Source: CAZYVD01 sp964651045
GTDB lineage: Bacteria; Zhuqueibacterota; QNDG01; DSAB01
Length of the DNA: 38,784 bases
Reading direction: 5' to 3'
NCBI GenBank assembly: GCA_964651045.1
Contig: CAZYVD010000019.1
Location: 1-38,784, forward strand
The translations under genes and the position numbers were made by a program. This document shows, piece after piece, positions 22,766 through 31,983 of this stretch. Under the pieces are notes generated by a model. It was not told the origin of the DNA and did no database searches. It saw only the letters and a program-made list of their open reading frames with translations. Position 1 is the stretch's first letter. Each line of letters starts with the position of its first letter.

Positions 22766-25246
22766 ATGATTAGAAACAATTTTTCGCAGCGTGTTCAGGT
22801 GGTCATTCAGTTTGCTCGTGAAGAAGCATTAAGGCTGAATCACGACTATATAGGTACAGAACATCTACTGCTGGGCTTGATACGCGAAGGAGGAGGGATT
22901 GCCATAGAGATCCTTCAAAATTTAGCTATAGATATTGATGAGTTAAAAAAAGCGATAGAGGATGCAATACGCTCAACCGGCGGAACAATAACAATGGGCA
23001 ATATTCCTTTTACCAAAAGGGCTGAGCGAGTATTGAGGGTTGCGGCTTCTGAGGCAGAGAGGTTTAAATCAAATGTAATTGGTACAGAGCATCTTCTACT
23101 TGCACTCATTAAGGATAATGAAGGCGTAGCAGCTCAGGTTCTCCAGAGTTTTGATATTACATATGAGAATATAAAAGATGAACTTGAAAATGTGCTTAGA
23201 GGAATATCATCATCTCCTGCATCTGAGGAGAAGGAGAAGTCAAAGACTCCTGCTTTAGACCATTTTGGACGTGACCTTACAAAGCTTGCCCAGAAGGGTG
23301 AACTTGATCCTGTCATAGGAAGGGATAAAGAAATTCAGCGGGTTGCTCAGATTCTCTCGAGGCGCAAGAAGAATAATCCGGTGCTGATTGGCGAACCGGG
23401 AGTAGGAAAGACTGCTATTGCAGAGGGGCTTGCAATGCGTATAGTAGAGAAAAAGGTGTCGAGGGTTTTGCATAACAAGAGGGTCGTTACTCTCGATTTA
23501 GGAGCAATCGTTGCGGGCACTAAATATAGAGGGCAGTTTGAGGAGCGGATGAAGGCAATCATGAATGAACTTGTTAAATCTAAAAACATCATCCTCTTTA
23601 TCGATGAGCTGCATACTATCGTGGGAGCCGGTGGTGCATCAGGTTCTCTGGATGCATCGAATCTTTTTAAACCTGCTCTTGCGAGGGGAGAACTCCAGTG
23701 TATAGGGGCAACCACTCTAAATGAATATCGTCAGTATATTGAGAAGGATGGCGCACTGGAGAGGAGATTTCAGAAGGTCATGGTAGATCCACCATCGACA
23801 GAGGACACCCTAAATATATTATATGGATTGAGAGAAAGATACGAAAAGCATCACAGGGTTAAGTATACCGATGAGGCGATCCGTGCAGCGGTGAGATTGT
23901 CTGAGAGGTATATTACAGATAAGTTCCTTCCTGATAAGGCCATTGATGTAATGGATGAGGCAGGTTCAAAGGTTCATCTTGCAAACATATCGGTTCCAAG
24001 AGATGTCACAATTCTCGAGGAAAGGCTCAAGGTGATTCAGAAGGAAAAAGAAGATGTTATAAAGAATCAGGAGTTTGAGAAGGCGGCAATCTTGCGTGAC
24101 AGGGAGAAAAAACTGATAAGAGATCTTGAGGAGGCAAAAAAGAGATGGGAAGATGAAGTGGGCGATGTTTTGGCAGAAGTGACAGAGGAGGATGTTGCCC
24201 AGGTTGTCTCCATGATGACAGGTATTCCTGTTTCTAGGGTTGCCCAGTCTGAATCTGAAAAACTATTAAAGATGTCGGAGATGCTCCGTGAAATCGTTGT
24301 TGGTCAGGATGAGGTCATTGAAATAATCAGTAAGGCTATAAGGCGCAGCCGGGCAGGTCTGAAGGATCCCCGCAGACCGATTGGATCGTTCGTCTTTTTA
24401 GGACCTACAGGAGTAGGCAAGACCTATCTTGCAAGAATGCTTGCAAAGTACCTTTTTGAGGATGAAGAGGCATTGATAAGGGTCGATATGTCGGAGTTTA
24501 TGGAAAAGTTTTCGGTATCGAGAATGACAGGTGCACCTCCTGGATATGTGGGATATGAAGAGGGCGGTCAGCTGACAGAAAAGGTCAGACGCCATCCTTA
24601 TTCTGTTGTACTTCTTGATGAGATAGAAAAGGCTCATCCAGATATTTTTAATATTCTTCTCCAAATACTGGATGAAGGCCATTTAACGGATGGTCTTGGA
24701 CGCAAGGTCGATTTCAGAAATACGATTCTAATCATGACCTCAAACCTCGGTACGCGGATGGCTCAGGGTGGTGGTATTGGTTTTGGTCATAAGAGCGGAA
24801 ATATTGATTATGATGTAATGAAGACTGGAATGTTGAGCGAAACAAAAAAGCTCTTCACTCCCGAATTCATAAACAGAATAGATGAGATAGTTGTCTTCAA
24901 ACCATTGAAAAAGGAGCACATAATTCAGATAATCGATATAACCATGAAAGAGATGCTTGAGAGCATGAAAGAACGTCAGATCAATGTAACTCTTTCGACA
25001 AAGGCAAGAGAATTTCTTGCTGACAAGAGCTATGACCCGATGTTTGGTGCAAGACAGGTGAAGAGAGTGATTAGAAAATATATTGAAAATCCTATTGCAG
25101 AAGAGATCATCAAAGGAAGATTCAGCGACGGGAGCAATATTGTTGTTAGATACAAAAAGGATGGACTAGAGTTTGTTGAGAGCAAGGAGGCTGTTAGACC
25201 AAAGGATGAAAAGGTTGATAAAAAGCACGAGGTAAAGTCAAAATAA
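22766..25246 (+). CDS. clpC: ClpC AAA+ unfoldase
   Basis: Hexameric unfoldase that recognises phosphoarginine-tagged proteins and delivers them to ClpP. The 826-residue protein has two Clp-N repeats (about 5-65 and 80-140), AAA domain 1 with Walker A GEPGVGKT and Walker B ILFIDELHT, a middle UVR-type coiled coil (NQEFEKAAILRDREKKL), and AAA domain 2 with GPTGVGKT and VVLLDEIEKAH. The ClpP-docking tripeptide IGF is at residues 671-673, so it can pair with ClpP although clpP is not in the window. GAGGAAGG precedes ATG. No ctsR repressor gene heads this operon. Confidence 0.96.
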   Translation: MIRNNFSQRVQVVIQFAREEALRLNHDYIGTEHLLLGLIREGGGIAIEILQNLAIDIDELKKAIEDAIRSTGGTITMGNIPFTKRAERVLRVAASEAERFKSNVIGTEHLLLALIKDNEGVAAQVLQSFDITYENIKDELENVLRGISSSPASEEKEKSKTPALDHFGRDLTKLAQKGELDPVIGRDKEIQRVAQILSRRKKNNPVLIGEPGVGKTAIAEGLAMRIVEKKVSRVLHNKRVVTLDLGAIVAGTKYRGQFEERMKAIMNELVKSKNIILFIDELHTIVGAGGASGSLDASNLFKPALARGELQCIGATTLNEYRQYIEKDGALERRFQKVMVDPPSTEDTLNILYGLRERYEKHHRVKYTDEAIRAAVRLSERYITDKFLPDKAIDVMDEAGSKVHLANISVPRDVTILEERLKVIQKEKEDVIKNQEFEKAAILRDREKKLIRDLEEAKKRWEDEVGDVLAEVTEEDVAQVVSMMTGIPVSRVAQSESEKLLKMSEMLREIVVGQDEVIEIISKAIRRSRAGLKDPRRPIGSFVFLGPTGVGKTYLARMLAKYLFEDEEALIRVDMSEFMEKFSVSRMTGAPPGYVGYEEGGQLTEKVRRHPYSVVLLDEIEKAHPDIFNILLQILDEGHLTDGLGRKVDFRNTILIMTSNLGTRMAQGGGIGFGHKSGNIDYDVMKTGMLSETKKLFTPEFINRIDEIVVFKPLKKEHIIQIIDITMKEMLESMKERQINVTLSTKAREFLADKSYDPMFGARQVKRVIRKYIENPIAEEIIKGRFSDGSNIVVRYKKDGLEFVESKEAVRPKDEKVDKKHEVKSK

Positions 25247-25256
25247 GAGGTCTGTT

Positions 25257-26159
25257 GTGGATAGAAGAGATTTTATAAGGATAACGGTTGGAGCGGGTGC
25301 AGGATTATCGCTGATGGGAAGATGGGGCCTTGTGGGCCAACAAACAAAAAGTCCGGATCTTGTTGTTGTGGAGAATGGACAGCCAGCAGCACTGGTAAGG
25401 AAGGCTGTTCAACAGTTGGGAGGAATGGAGCGATTTGTAAAAAGGGGTGATTTTGTTGTTGTAAAACCCAATATCTCGTGGGACAGAGTTCCTGAACAGG
25501 CAGCAACAACAAATCCGGATGTGGTAGCAGAGGTTGTCAGGATGTGCTATGAGGCGGGTGCCAAGAAGGTAAAGATTTTTGACAACACCTTAAACGATGC
25601 AAGACGTTGCTACAGAAGAAGCGGAATAAAGAGCGCTGCAGAGGAGGCAGGGGCAGATGTAGAGTATGTGTATGAGAGAAAATTTAAGAAGGTAAGATTT
25701 GAGTCTGGTAAACTGGTAAAGGCATGGGAAGTTTACAGAGATGTACTCGATGCAGACAAAATAATAAATTTACCCATCGCTAAGCATCACAGTATAAGTG
25801 GTGTTTCGCTTGGAATGAAAAATTTTATGGGCCTCATAGGAGGAAACAGAGGTAAATATCACCGCGATTTTAATATAAAAATTGTTGACTTGAACACAAA
25901 AATCAGAGCCGATCTTACAATTCTCGATGCTTACCGAATGCTAATGAGAAACGGGCCGAGCGGTGGTAGTTTAGCAGATGTGGTGATAAAAAAGACTGTT
26001 GTTGCAGGAGTAGATCCCGTGGCAGTCGATTCTTTTGGTGCATCCATGTTTGGACATATGCCTGAGAGAATTGGATTTCTGAATGAAGCGCACAGTCGTG
26101 GACTCGGAGAGATTAATCTAAATAAATTAAGGATCCAGAAGATTTCTCTTTCAGCATAA
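25257..26159 (+). CDS. DUF362 protein with Tat signal
   Basis: A 300-residue protein that begins MDRRDFIRITVGAGAGLSLM, a twin-arginine (Tat) signal, so the folded protein is probably exported. The body is a DUF362 domain: FVVVKPNISWDR, PDVVAEVVRMCYEAGAKKVKIFDNT, INLPIAKHHSISGVSLGMKNFMG (split here over two family blocks) and DPVAVDSFGASMFG near the end. It has none of the Cys4 ferredoxin motifs seen in some DUF362 fusions. The start is GTG with AGAGGT upstream. The gene ends 11 bases before the iron-sulfur membrane protein, so the two likely act together in periplasmic electron transfer. The exact reaction is unknown. Confidence 0.85.
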   Translation: MDRRDFIRITVGAGAGLSLMGRWGLVGQQTKSPDLVVVENGQPAALVRKAVQQLGGMERFVKRGDFVVVKPNISWDRVPEQAATTNPDVVAEVVRMCYEAGAKKVKIFDNTLNDARRCYRRSGIKSAAEEAGADVEYVYERKFKKVRFESGKLVKAWEVYRDVLDADKIINLPIAKHHSISGVSLGMKNFMGLIGGNRGKYHRDFNIKIVDLNTKIRADLTILDAYRMLMRNGPSGGSLADVVIKKTVVAGVDPVAVDSFGASMFGHMPERIGFLNEAHSRGLGEINLNKLRIQKISLSA

Positions 26160-26170
26160 AAGGACACTTT

Positions 26171-27688
26171 ATGCAAATATTCAGACGTGTTTGCCAACTC
26201 CTTTTTTTATTTTTCTTTTTATTTACATTTTTACTGGCCACTTATCCACTGACATCCAAGATAGCGGTCGATTTTTTTCTGCGGCTCGATCCACTTATGG
26301 CAATCTCAACATCAATAGCAGAACGTTCATTCTACTATAAAATAATTCCTTCAGCAGTTCTTTTACTATTAACAGTGATATTTGGGCGTTTTTTCTGTGG
26401 GTGGGTGTGCCCTCTGGGTACAACGATCGATGGGTCGGATCGCACATTCGGTATTAAATCAAAAAACAAACAAAAGGGCAGCTCGGGGTGGATCAAATTT
26501 TTCTTATTGACAGTTATTATATTTGCATCAATACTATCTGTCCAACTTGCAGGATATGTTGATCCCATACCCCTCTTAACTCGTACAATGGTTACCTTCA
26601 TATATCCACTGTTTGTATTGTTTACAGATGGGTTATTCGGTTTTCTGATGTCCATACCATTTTTAGAGGATATCATATTCAACATACAGGAGCTGCTTAG
26701 AGGTACCATACTTCCAATATATATAACAACATACAGGTCAATGTTTCTAATTGCTGTTTTGTTCATAACCATACTTGGTCTGAGTCTTATTAACAGAAGA
26801 TTCTGGTGCAGGAACATATGCCCACTCGGTGCTCTTCTTGGACTGTTTTCAAGGTTCAGGTTATTAGGAAGAAGGATTTCGGATGAATGCACTGAGTGTG
26901 GTCTGTGCCGGAAGAGATGCAGGATGGATGCAATATCTGAGGATTTCAAAGGGACATCCAGCATTGATTGTATTCTTTGTATGGAGTGTAAAGATGTTTG
27001 TCCGGAAGGTGCCATAAGTTTCAGTTTCATTAAAGAGAGAAGAACCTCTGGTTTGGATTATAGTAGAAGAAGATTCCTGACAGCGGCTGTATGTGGAGTC
27101 GTTGGGGCAGGCATTATAAAGGTCGGTTTCACGAATCCAGTGAAAAGAGGAAGGCTTATCAGACCTCCTGGCTCTATGACCGAATCCGAATTTCTGGATA
27201 GGTGTGTAAGGTGTGGGGAATGTATAAGGGTATGTTCCACATCTGGAAAGGGTCTGCAGTATGCAGGTCTTGAGGGAGGGATGGAAGGATTCTGGACTCC
27301 TATTCTCATACCTGAGTCAGGATACTGTGAGTATAACTGTAACATGTGTGGACAGGTCTGTCCCACAGGGGCTATAAGGCCACTGACCGTGGAGGAGAGA
27401 CAGGAGATCAAGATTGGTACTGCTCATTTTGATAAGACAAGATGTATTCCTTGGTATTATGGTGAAAACTGTATGGTCTGTGAAGAACACTGCCCACTCC
27501 CGGATAAGGCGATCAAATTCAGAGAGGAAAATTTAAAAAAAATTGATGGAGAAGAGTCGACTGTACTTCTGCCCTATGTGGATGAGTCGCTCTGCATCGG
27601 CTGCGGTATATGCGTATTTAAATGTCCTCTCGATGGAGAAAAGGGAATATTTCTTACAAACACTAATGAAGAGAGGTGGATCCAATAA
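26171..27688 (+). CDS. NapH-NapG-like fused iron-sulfur membrane protein
   Basis: A 505-residue protein that joins two modules normally made as separate quinol-dehydrogenase proteins. Residues 1-290 are NapH-like: four to five membrane helices, the paired FCGWVCPLG (from Cys76) and WCRNICPLG motifs, and two cytosolic-type 4Fe-4S clusters (CTECGLCRKRC, CILCMECKDVC). At residues 297-320 there is an internal twin-arginine-like segment YSRRRFLTAAVCGVVGAG, the typical NapG/MauM leader, followed by four more clusters: CVRCGECIRVC, CNMCGQVCPTGAI, CMVCEEHCP and CIGCGICVFKC. No Nap, Mau or Nos catalytic subunit is encoded nearby; the DUF362 protein is the only partner. It probably moves electrons between the quinone pool and a periplasmic acceptor. 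Confidence 0.85.
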   Translation: MQIFRRVCQLLFLFFFLFTFLLATYPLTSKIAVDFFLRLDPLMAISTSIAERSFYYKIIPSAVLLLLTVIFGRFFCGWVCPLGTTIDGSDRTFGIKSKNKQKGSSGWIKFFLLTVIIFASILSVQLAGYVDPIPLLTRTMVTFIYPLFVLFTDGLFGFLMSIPFLEDIIFNIQELLRGTILPIYITTYRSMFLIAVLFITILGLSLINRRFWCRNICPLGALLGLFSRFRLLGRRISDECTECGLCRKRCRMDAISEDFKGTSSIDCILCMECKDVCPEGAISFSFIKERRTSGLDYSRRRFLTAAVCGVVGAGIIKVGFTNPVKRGRLIRPPGSMTESEFLDRCVRCGECIRVCSTSGKGLQYAGLEGGMEGFWTPILIPESGYCEYNCNMCGQVCPTGAIRPLTVEERQEIKIGTAHFDKTRCIPWYYGENCMVCEEHCPLPDKAIKFREENLKKIDGEESTVLLPYVDESLCIGCGICVFKCPLDGEKGIFLTNTNEERWIQ

Positions 27689-27707
27689 AATATAAACAGG
27701 AGGAAAG

Positions 27708-28295
27708 ATGATGAAGAGTAGTAAAATTTTTATTGCTGTGTTCTGCACGTTCTTTTTAATCGGAATAAGTTTGAGCAGCGGCCAGATGAATATACGAAAG
27801 GGAGTAAAGGTTGGATATAACTGGTCATCCCTCAGGGGGGATGGATTTCAGAGCTCTGAACCTATTAAGGCGATTACGGGTGGTGTGAGCCTTGAATTGA
27901 GTTTTTTCACTGTGCTTATCCTGCAGACAGATTTGATGTATTCTCCACAGGGAATTAATGTTCACAATGGTGATGATATCGATCTGAAGTATCTATCGCT
28001 TCCAATATTTATAAAATTCAAGCTGCCTTCTGTGGCAATAATACCCTATTTTCTTGGAGGGCTCAAATACGATTTTCTTCTTTCTGCAAAACAGGGCGGC
28101 AACGACATAAAAGACAACATATCTCCGATAGATTTGAGTGTGATGGTAGGAGGCGGGATAGAGTTTTCTTTTCTTGGTAAGGCACTCCTGATCGAGGGAA
28201 GATACTCTTATGGAATCAAATCAATATACAAAGAGGATATAGGGATCAGTTCACACAACAGTGTTGCACAGCTGTGTGTTGGATTTTTACTCTAA
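27708..28295 (+). CDS. Outer-membrane beta-barrel protein (porin/PorT-like family)
   Basis: A 195-residue protein with a signal peptide (about residues 1-25, ending LSSGQ) and alternating hydrophobic strands: GVKVGYNWSSLRG, AITGGVSLELSF, ILQTDLMYSPQGI, LSLPIFIKFKL, IIPYFLGGLKYDF, and a final strand SVAQLCVGFLL ending in an aromatic/leucine terminus. This is the eight-stranded barrel pattern of PorT/OMP_b-brl proteins in Bacteroidetes relatives. GGAGGAAAG precedes ATG. Specific role unknown. Confidence 0.8.
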   Translation: MMKSSKIFIAVFCTFFLIGISLSSGQMNIRKGVKVGYNWSSLRGDGFQSSEPIKAITGGVSLELSFFTVLILQTDLMYSPQGINVHNGDDIDLKYLSLPIFIKFKLPSVAIIPYFLGGLKYDFLLSAKQGGNDIKDNISPIDLSVMVGGGIEFSFLGKALLIEGRYSYGIKSIYKEDIGISSHNSVAQLCVGFLL

Positions 28296-28311
28296 GCCGA
28301 CTCTGATTTAA

Positions 28312-29139
28312 ATGAATTTGAATGAGACATTAAAAAGAATCTGTGTAGGATGTGTTGGAATACCTCTTATTCTCTTTTCCTCTTATACAGGCAGGATTTT
28401 GTTTTTATCGATAGTAAACTTGATAGTACTGCTCGGTCTACTTGAATTTTTTTCTCTAATGGAAAAGGGAGGATACAGTCCATTTAAAGTGATTGGTATT
28501 TTTTCTGTGTTGTCTATATGTTGCGAATTTTATTTTTTCCATGGCCACAGGATTGTAGAACTTATTTTCGTCCTGCTGATATTTATTTTGATCAGGTCAT
28601 TTTTTACAAAAGAGGGTGAAAGGATAATTTCAGTTTCTGTCACGCTTCTTGGTATTCTGTACACTTCGATGTTTTCATCATTTATTCTTATTCGTGAACT
28701 TCCAGTTAAGGGTGATCTAACCTATACTACAATGGGTAAAATTGTCATGTTCATTTTTATTACAATCTGGGTATTGGATACATCAGCCTATTTTTTCGGT
28801 TCTGCGATCGGAAGACATCCTCTTTTCCTGAGAGTGAGTCCCAGGAAGACATGGGAGGGATCCATTTATGGATCGATATTGGCAGTGACATCTGCAATTG
28901 TAATGCATTTTGTTTTTATCCCTCAAATCAAGCTTTTTAATATACTGATGATCTGCATAATCATAATCATTGCCGGACACTTTGGGGATTTTGTCGAATC
29001 CCTTTTTAAAAGGGAAATTTCTGTTAAGGATTCGTCAAGAATACTTCCTGGTCACGGTGGAATCCTCGACCGTTTCGACAGCTCGATATTTGCTGCTCCT
29101 GCAGTATATATTTATATCATTTTGATTCCTTTTTCCTGA
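28312..29139 (+). CDS. cdsA: Phosphatidate cytidylyltransferase
   Basis: Integral membrane enzyme making CDP-diacylglycerol from phosphatidate and CTP. The 275-residue protein has seven to eight hydrophobic helices and the C-terminal family signature: FKREISVKDSSRILPGHGG followed by ILDRFDS. Central TWEGS is also conserved. It starts 16 bases after the barrel gene and is followed by a terminator hairpin. The decarboxylase at 36736 would use a downstream product of this pathway. Confidence 0.93.
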   Translation: MNLNETLKRICVGCVGIPLILFSSYTGRILFLSIVNLIVLLGLLEFFSLMEKGGYSPFKVIGIFSVLSICCEFYFFHGHRIVELIFVLLIFILIRSFFTKEGERIISVSVTLLGILYTSMFSSFILIRELPVKGDLTYTTMGKIVMFIFITIWVLDTSAYFFGSAIGRHPLFLRVSPRKTWEGSIYGSILAVTSAIVMHFVFIPQIKLFNILMICIIIIIAGHFGDFVESLFKREISVKDSSRILPGHGGILDRFDSSIFAAPAVYIYIILIPFS

Positions 29140-29442
29140 GATCGTTAACATTTTGTTTTTTTTATTTGGCCTCGGGATTTTTAATAACCTGAGGCCATTT
29201 TGTTTATTTGTAATAGATGAGCAAGATTTGTTTAGATTATGAATCTTTGAATACATGAATGAAAAAGATATTACAGAATTGAAAAAATTTCCTGCGTGAG
29301 AGGTAATTATTTCCGTCGTATGGGTTTTAATATTTATTGCATCTCCGCTCTAACAGATTGAAAATACGTTAATTAAGCACCATTGCTTTAAAGTGGTATG
29401 GGTATTGCTAAATATGAAGAAGGTGAAATATAATAAAAAACA
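29140..29442. other. Intergenic region between cdsA and the glycan locus
   Basis: About 300 bases with the cdsA terminator and no gene. It must contain the promoter of the regulator gene, but I see no convincing -35/-10 pair. Confidence 0.5.
29168..29206 (+). terminator. Rho-independent terminator after cdsA
   Basis: GGCCTCGGG (29168-29176) pairs with CCTGAGGCC (29188-29196) over nine positions with one G-U, with an 11-base AT loop, and is followed by ATTTTGTTTATTT. Confidence 0.75.
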
Positions 29443-29454
29443 ATGGTGGATAAG

Positions 29455-30138
29455 ATGGAAAAAAAGAAGGTTCTATTGTTCATCAAGAATCCCGGCAAGG
29501 GAAATGATATTAAGAGAGCATTTCTGAGGTCTGGATTCGATACAACAGTTACTGCCAGTGCACACGAGACAATTGAAATATTAAAGAACAACAGCCCAAA
29601 TGTGCTGATAGTTGATTGGGATTATGTAGAAGGAGAGCTGGATATTATAATCGATTTTGTTAAGGAGAATTGTCGAAAAACAGGATTGATACTCATGTCT
29701 GACAACAAAGACCTTGAGGACAGGATTCAGGCTATGGAAGAGGGGGCAGATGAGTGTATTCAAAAGCCTTCTGAAGTTGATGAGTTGATTGCAAGGGTAA
29801 ATGCTCTCATCAGAAGAATAGATCTTGTAGATGGATCGCCTAAGATGCTGAAAGTAAAGGATATTCAAATTAATCTTGATACGCACGAGGTAAGAAAGGG
29901 TGAGGAGATATTGGACCTGACCTACACTCAATTCAAACTGCTCTATCTTCTTGCATCGAAGAGGGATTATGTGTTTACACGGAGTGAGATTCTTAAGAAA
30001 GTCTGGGGGGACAACAGTTATGTAACCGATAGAACAGTAGATGTCCATGTAAAGCGGCTTAGGGAAAAATTGGGTGAAGGGAAAAATCGGGCAAAATATA
30101 TTCAAACGATTCACGGACTTGGATACAGGTTTGCGTAA
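29455..30138 (+). CDS. OmpR/PhoB-type response regulator with atypical receiver
   Basis: A transcription factor of about 227 residues: receiver domain (1-120) and winged-helix DNA-binding domain (about 130-227, with TYTQFKLLYLLASKRDYVFT and VDVHVKRLREKLG and the end IQTIHGLGYRFA). The receiver keeps the phospho-acceptor Asp54 (VLIVDWD), Ser82 and Lys104 (CIQKPSE), but the acidic pair that binds Mg after strand 1 is replaced by KNPG (LLFIKNPGKG). Phosphorylation is therefore doubtful. ATG 29455 has GGTGG five bases upstream; ATG 29443 would add four residues. No histidine kinase is adjacent. Its position suggests it controls the downstream envelope-glycan genes. Confidence 0.85.
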   Translation: MEKKKVLLFIKNPGKGNDIKRAFLRSGFDTTVTASAHETIEILKNNSPNVLIVDWDYVEGELDIIIDFVKENCRKTGLILMSDNKDLEDRIQAMEEGADECIQKPSEVDELIARVNALIRRIDLVDGSPKMLKVKDIQINLDTHEVRKGEEILDLTYTQFKLLYLLASKRDYVFTRSEILKKVWGDNSYVTDRTVDVHVKRLREKLGEGKNRAKYIQTIHGLGYRFA

Positions 30139-30170
30139 GACTATTTATTGTTATTTGAGAGATGTGAGTT

Positions 30171-30944
30171 ATGCCGAAATATTTTCGGTCAAATAGTTTG
30201 ACTATGGATGAGCAGCTATTAGCGTTAAAAAAAAAGTTTATTGTTGAGGGAGATTCTGGAGCCAATATAAACATTTTAAAAGGCATATTGGTTCTCTACA
30301 GACGATTTATAAAAAGGATGATAGACATGGTTGTTTCCACTCTTTTGATATTTTCAACTCTACCATTTATGGTAGTCATTGCCATATTAATAAGGCTGAC
30401 CTCAAAAGGGCCGATCTTTTACAGACAGGAGAGAGTTGGATATAGAGGCAGAATATTTTATATATGGAAGTTCAGAACAATGCATCATAAGAGTGGAGTA
30501 GAGGATGAGCACCAGAGTTACATCAAACATCTTCTAACAGAGGAGGCAGAAGGAAAAGATAAGAAGAGTAAAGATTATCTTGTGCTTAAACATATAGAAC
30601 ATGTTGAAAAAAATACGACTCCTCTTGGCAGATTCTTGAGGGCAACGAGTTTAGATGAACTGCCTCAGCTGTTCAATATTTTTATTGGTGATATGAGTCT
30701 TGTTGGGCCAAGGCCGCATCCTGTTTATGAAGTGGAGGAATATAAAAAGTGGTACAGGAGGAGGCTTGATGTCAAACCAGGATTAACAGGATGGTCAAAG
30801 TTGAATATAAGAAACACAACAATGGACTATGAAAAATCGATACTTTATGACTTATGGTATGTCGATAACTGGAATCTTCTGATAGATTTTAAAATTTTAC
30901 TAAAGACAATACCATTTGTCATAGCAATGAAGGATTCATATTAG
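30171..30944 (+). CDS. Initiating sugar-phosphate transferase (polyprenyl-phosphate glycosylphosphotransferase)
   Basis: Transfers a sugar phosphate from a UDP-sugar to undecaprenyl phosphate, the first step in building a lipid-linked glycan. The 257-residue protein is of the short PglC/WcaJ-C type: one hydrophobic re-entrant helix (about 50-75) after RRFIKRMIDMVVS, then PIFYRQERVGYRGRIFYIWK, FRTM, TSLDELPQLFNIFIGDMSLV and GPRP, and VKPGLTGWSK. A charged insertion of about 40 residues (GVEDEHQSYIKHLLTEEAEG onward) lies between FRTM and the DELPQ block. It heads the biosynthetic part of the locus, 32 bases after the regulator. Confidence 0.93.
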   Translation: MPKYFRSNSLTMDEQLLALKKKFIVEGDSGANINILKGILVLYRRFIKRMIDMVVSTLLIFSTLPFMVVIAILIRLTSKGPIFYRQERVGYRGRIFYIWKFRTMHHKSGVEDEHQSYIKHLLTEEAEGKDKKSKDYLVLKHIEHVEKNTTPLGRFLRATSLDELPQLFNIFIGDMSLVGPRPHPVYEVEEYKKWYRRRLDVKPGLTGWSKLNIRNTTMDYEKSILYDLWYVDNWNLLIDFKILLKTIPFVIAMKDSY

Positions 30945-30976
30945 AATTTTTACGGTAGATTTTAAGGGAGACCATT

Positions 30977-31981
30977 ATGCGTTTCAGGAACAAGAAAGTA
31001 CTAGTAACGGGGGGAGCAGGTTTCATAGGATCGAATCTTACAAATCAGTTGATAAAGGAAGGAGCTTCTGTCATTGTTCTTGATGACTTTTTTACTGGTA
31101 GAAAAGAGAATATCGATGAACCAAAGGCGATCAAGCTAGTACAGGGATCGGTAACAGATTATAAGCTCGTTGCATCTCTCATTAAAAAGGTCGAGATAGT
31201 CTTTCACATGGCAGTAAGGAATATCATTGTTTCTACTTCCTCTCCAATACTCGATTTTCAGGTAAATGCTGGTGGAACATTCAACATTCTTCAGGCGTGC
31301 AAGAGCTATGGTGTTGAGCGTCTCGTTTATATCTCATCGGCATCGATATATGGCAATCCGAAATATCTTCCTATAAATGAAGATGATCGCATCATAGCAT
31401 TAAATCCCTATGCAGCCAGTAAGATTGCAGGCGAAAATTACTGCTCTGCATTTTACGAATCATATGAGGTGCCTGTTGTAATATTGAGATATTCCAATGT
31501 ATATGGAGTGAATCAATCTCCTGAAAATCCGTATTGTGGTGTAATATCAAAATTTTTTGAAAGAATATTGAGTGGTAAGAGTCCCCATATTCATGGAGAT
31601 GGAGAGCAGACTAGAGACTTCACATATGTTAGCGATGTTGTAGAGGCAACACTTCTTGCTGCTTTGAGCCAGAAAGGAGAGGGGGATGTGTTTAACGTTG
31701 CTTCTGGTAAAGAGACCAGTATAAATAATCTACTTGGACTGATGATCGATATTACAGATAAGTCGATATCTCCGGCCTATATTGACAAGAGAGACATCGA
31801 CAACATAAGACGAAGGGTATTAAACATAGAGAAAATAAGAAGACTGCTGAGGTGGTCACCGAAGATTACCCTGAGCAAGGGACTGGAGCTGACCTATGAC
31901 TGGATATGTTCACAGAATGGCCATCCACGGACAAGGAAGGATGTTTCGGTAAATGCGAGAAAGAAAGCGGTGACACTATAG
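30977..31981 (+). CDS. NAD-dependent nucleotide-sugar epimerase/dehydratase
   Basis: An extended short-chain dehydrogenase of 334 residues acting on a nucleotide sugar. It has the NAD-binding TGGAGFIGSN near residue 9, D at the end of strand 2 (VLDDFFTGRKEN), the SSASIYG segment and the catalytic pair Tyr145/Lys149 (PYAASK). RYSNVYG, GDGEQTRDFTYVSDV and NVASGKETSIN are typical of UDP-glucose 4-epimerase/UDP-GlcNAc epimerase-like enzymes. GGGAG lies before ATG. It probably supplies a sugar for the glycan started by the preceding transferase; the exact substrate cannot be read from sequence. Confidence 0.9.
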   Translation: MRFRNKKVLVTGGAGFIGSNLTNQLIKEGASVIVLDDFFTGRKENIDEPKAIKLVQGSVTDYKLVASLIKKVEIVFHMAVRNIIVSTSSPILDFQVNAGGTFNILQACKSYGVERLVYISSASIYGNPKYLPINEDDRIIALNPYAASKIAGENYCSAFYESYEVPVVILRYSNVYGVNQSPENPYCGVISKFFERILSGKSPHIHGDGEQTRDFTYVSDVVEATLLAALSQKGEGDVFNVASGKETSINNLLGLMIDITDKSISPAYIDKRDIDNIRRRVLNIEKIRRLLRWSPKITLSKGLELTYDWICSQNGHPRTRKDVSVNARKKAVTL

Positions 31982-31983
31982 AA

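Noticed and set aside
26335..27030. A 231-residue minus-strand open frame
   Set aside because: It lies wholly opposite the NapH-NapG-like gene, has no ribosome binding site and its composition mirrors the Cys/helix-rich coding strand.
29581..30114. A 177-residue minus-strand open frame
   Set aside because: It is antisense to the response regulator gene, which has clear domain signatures; no independent support.
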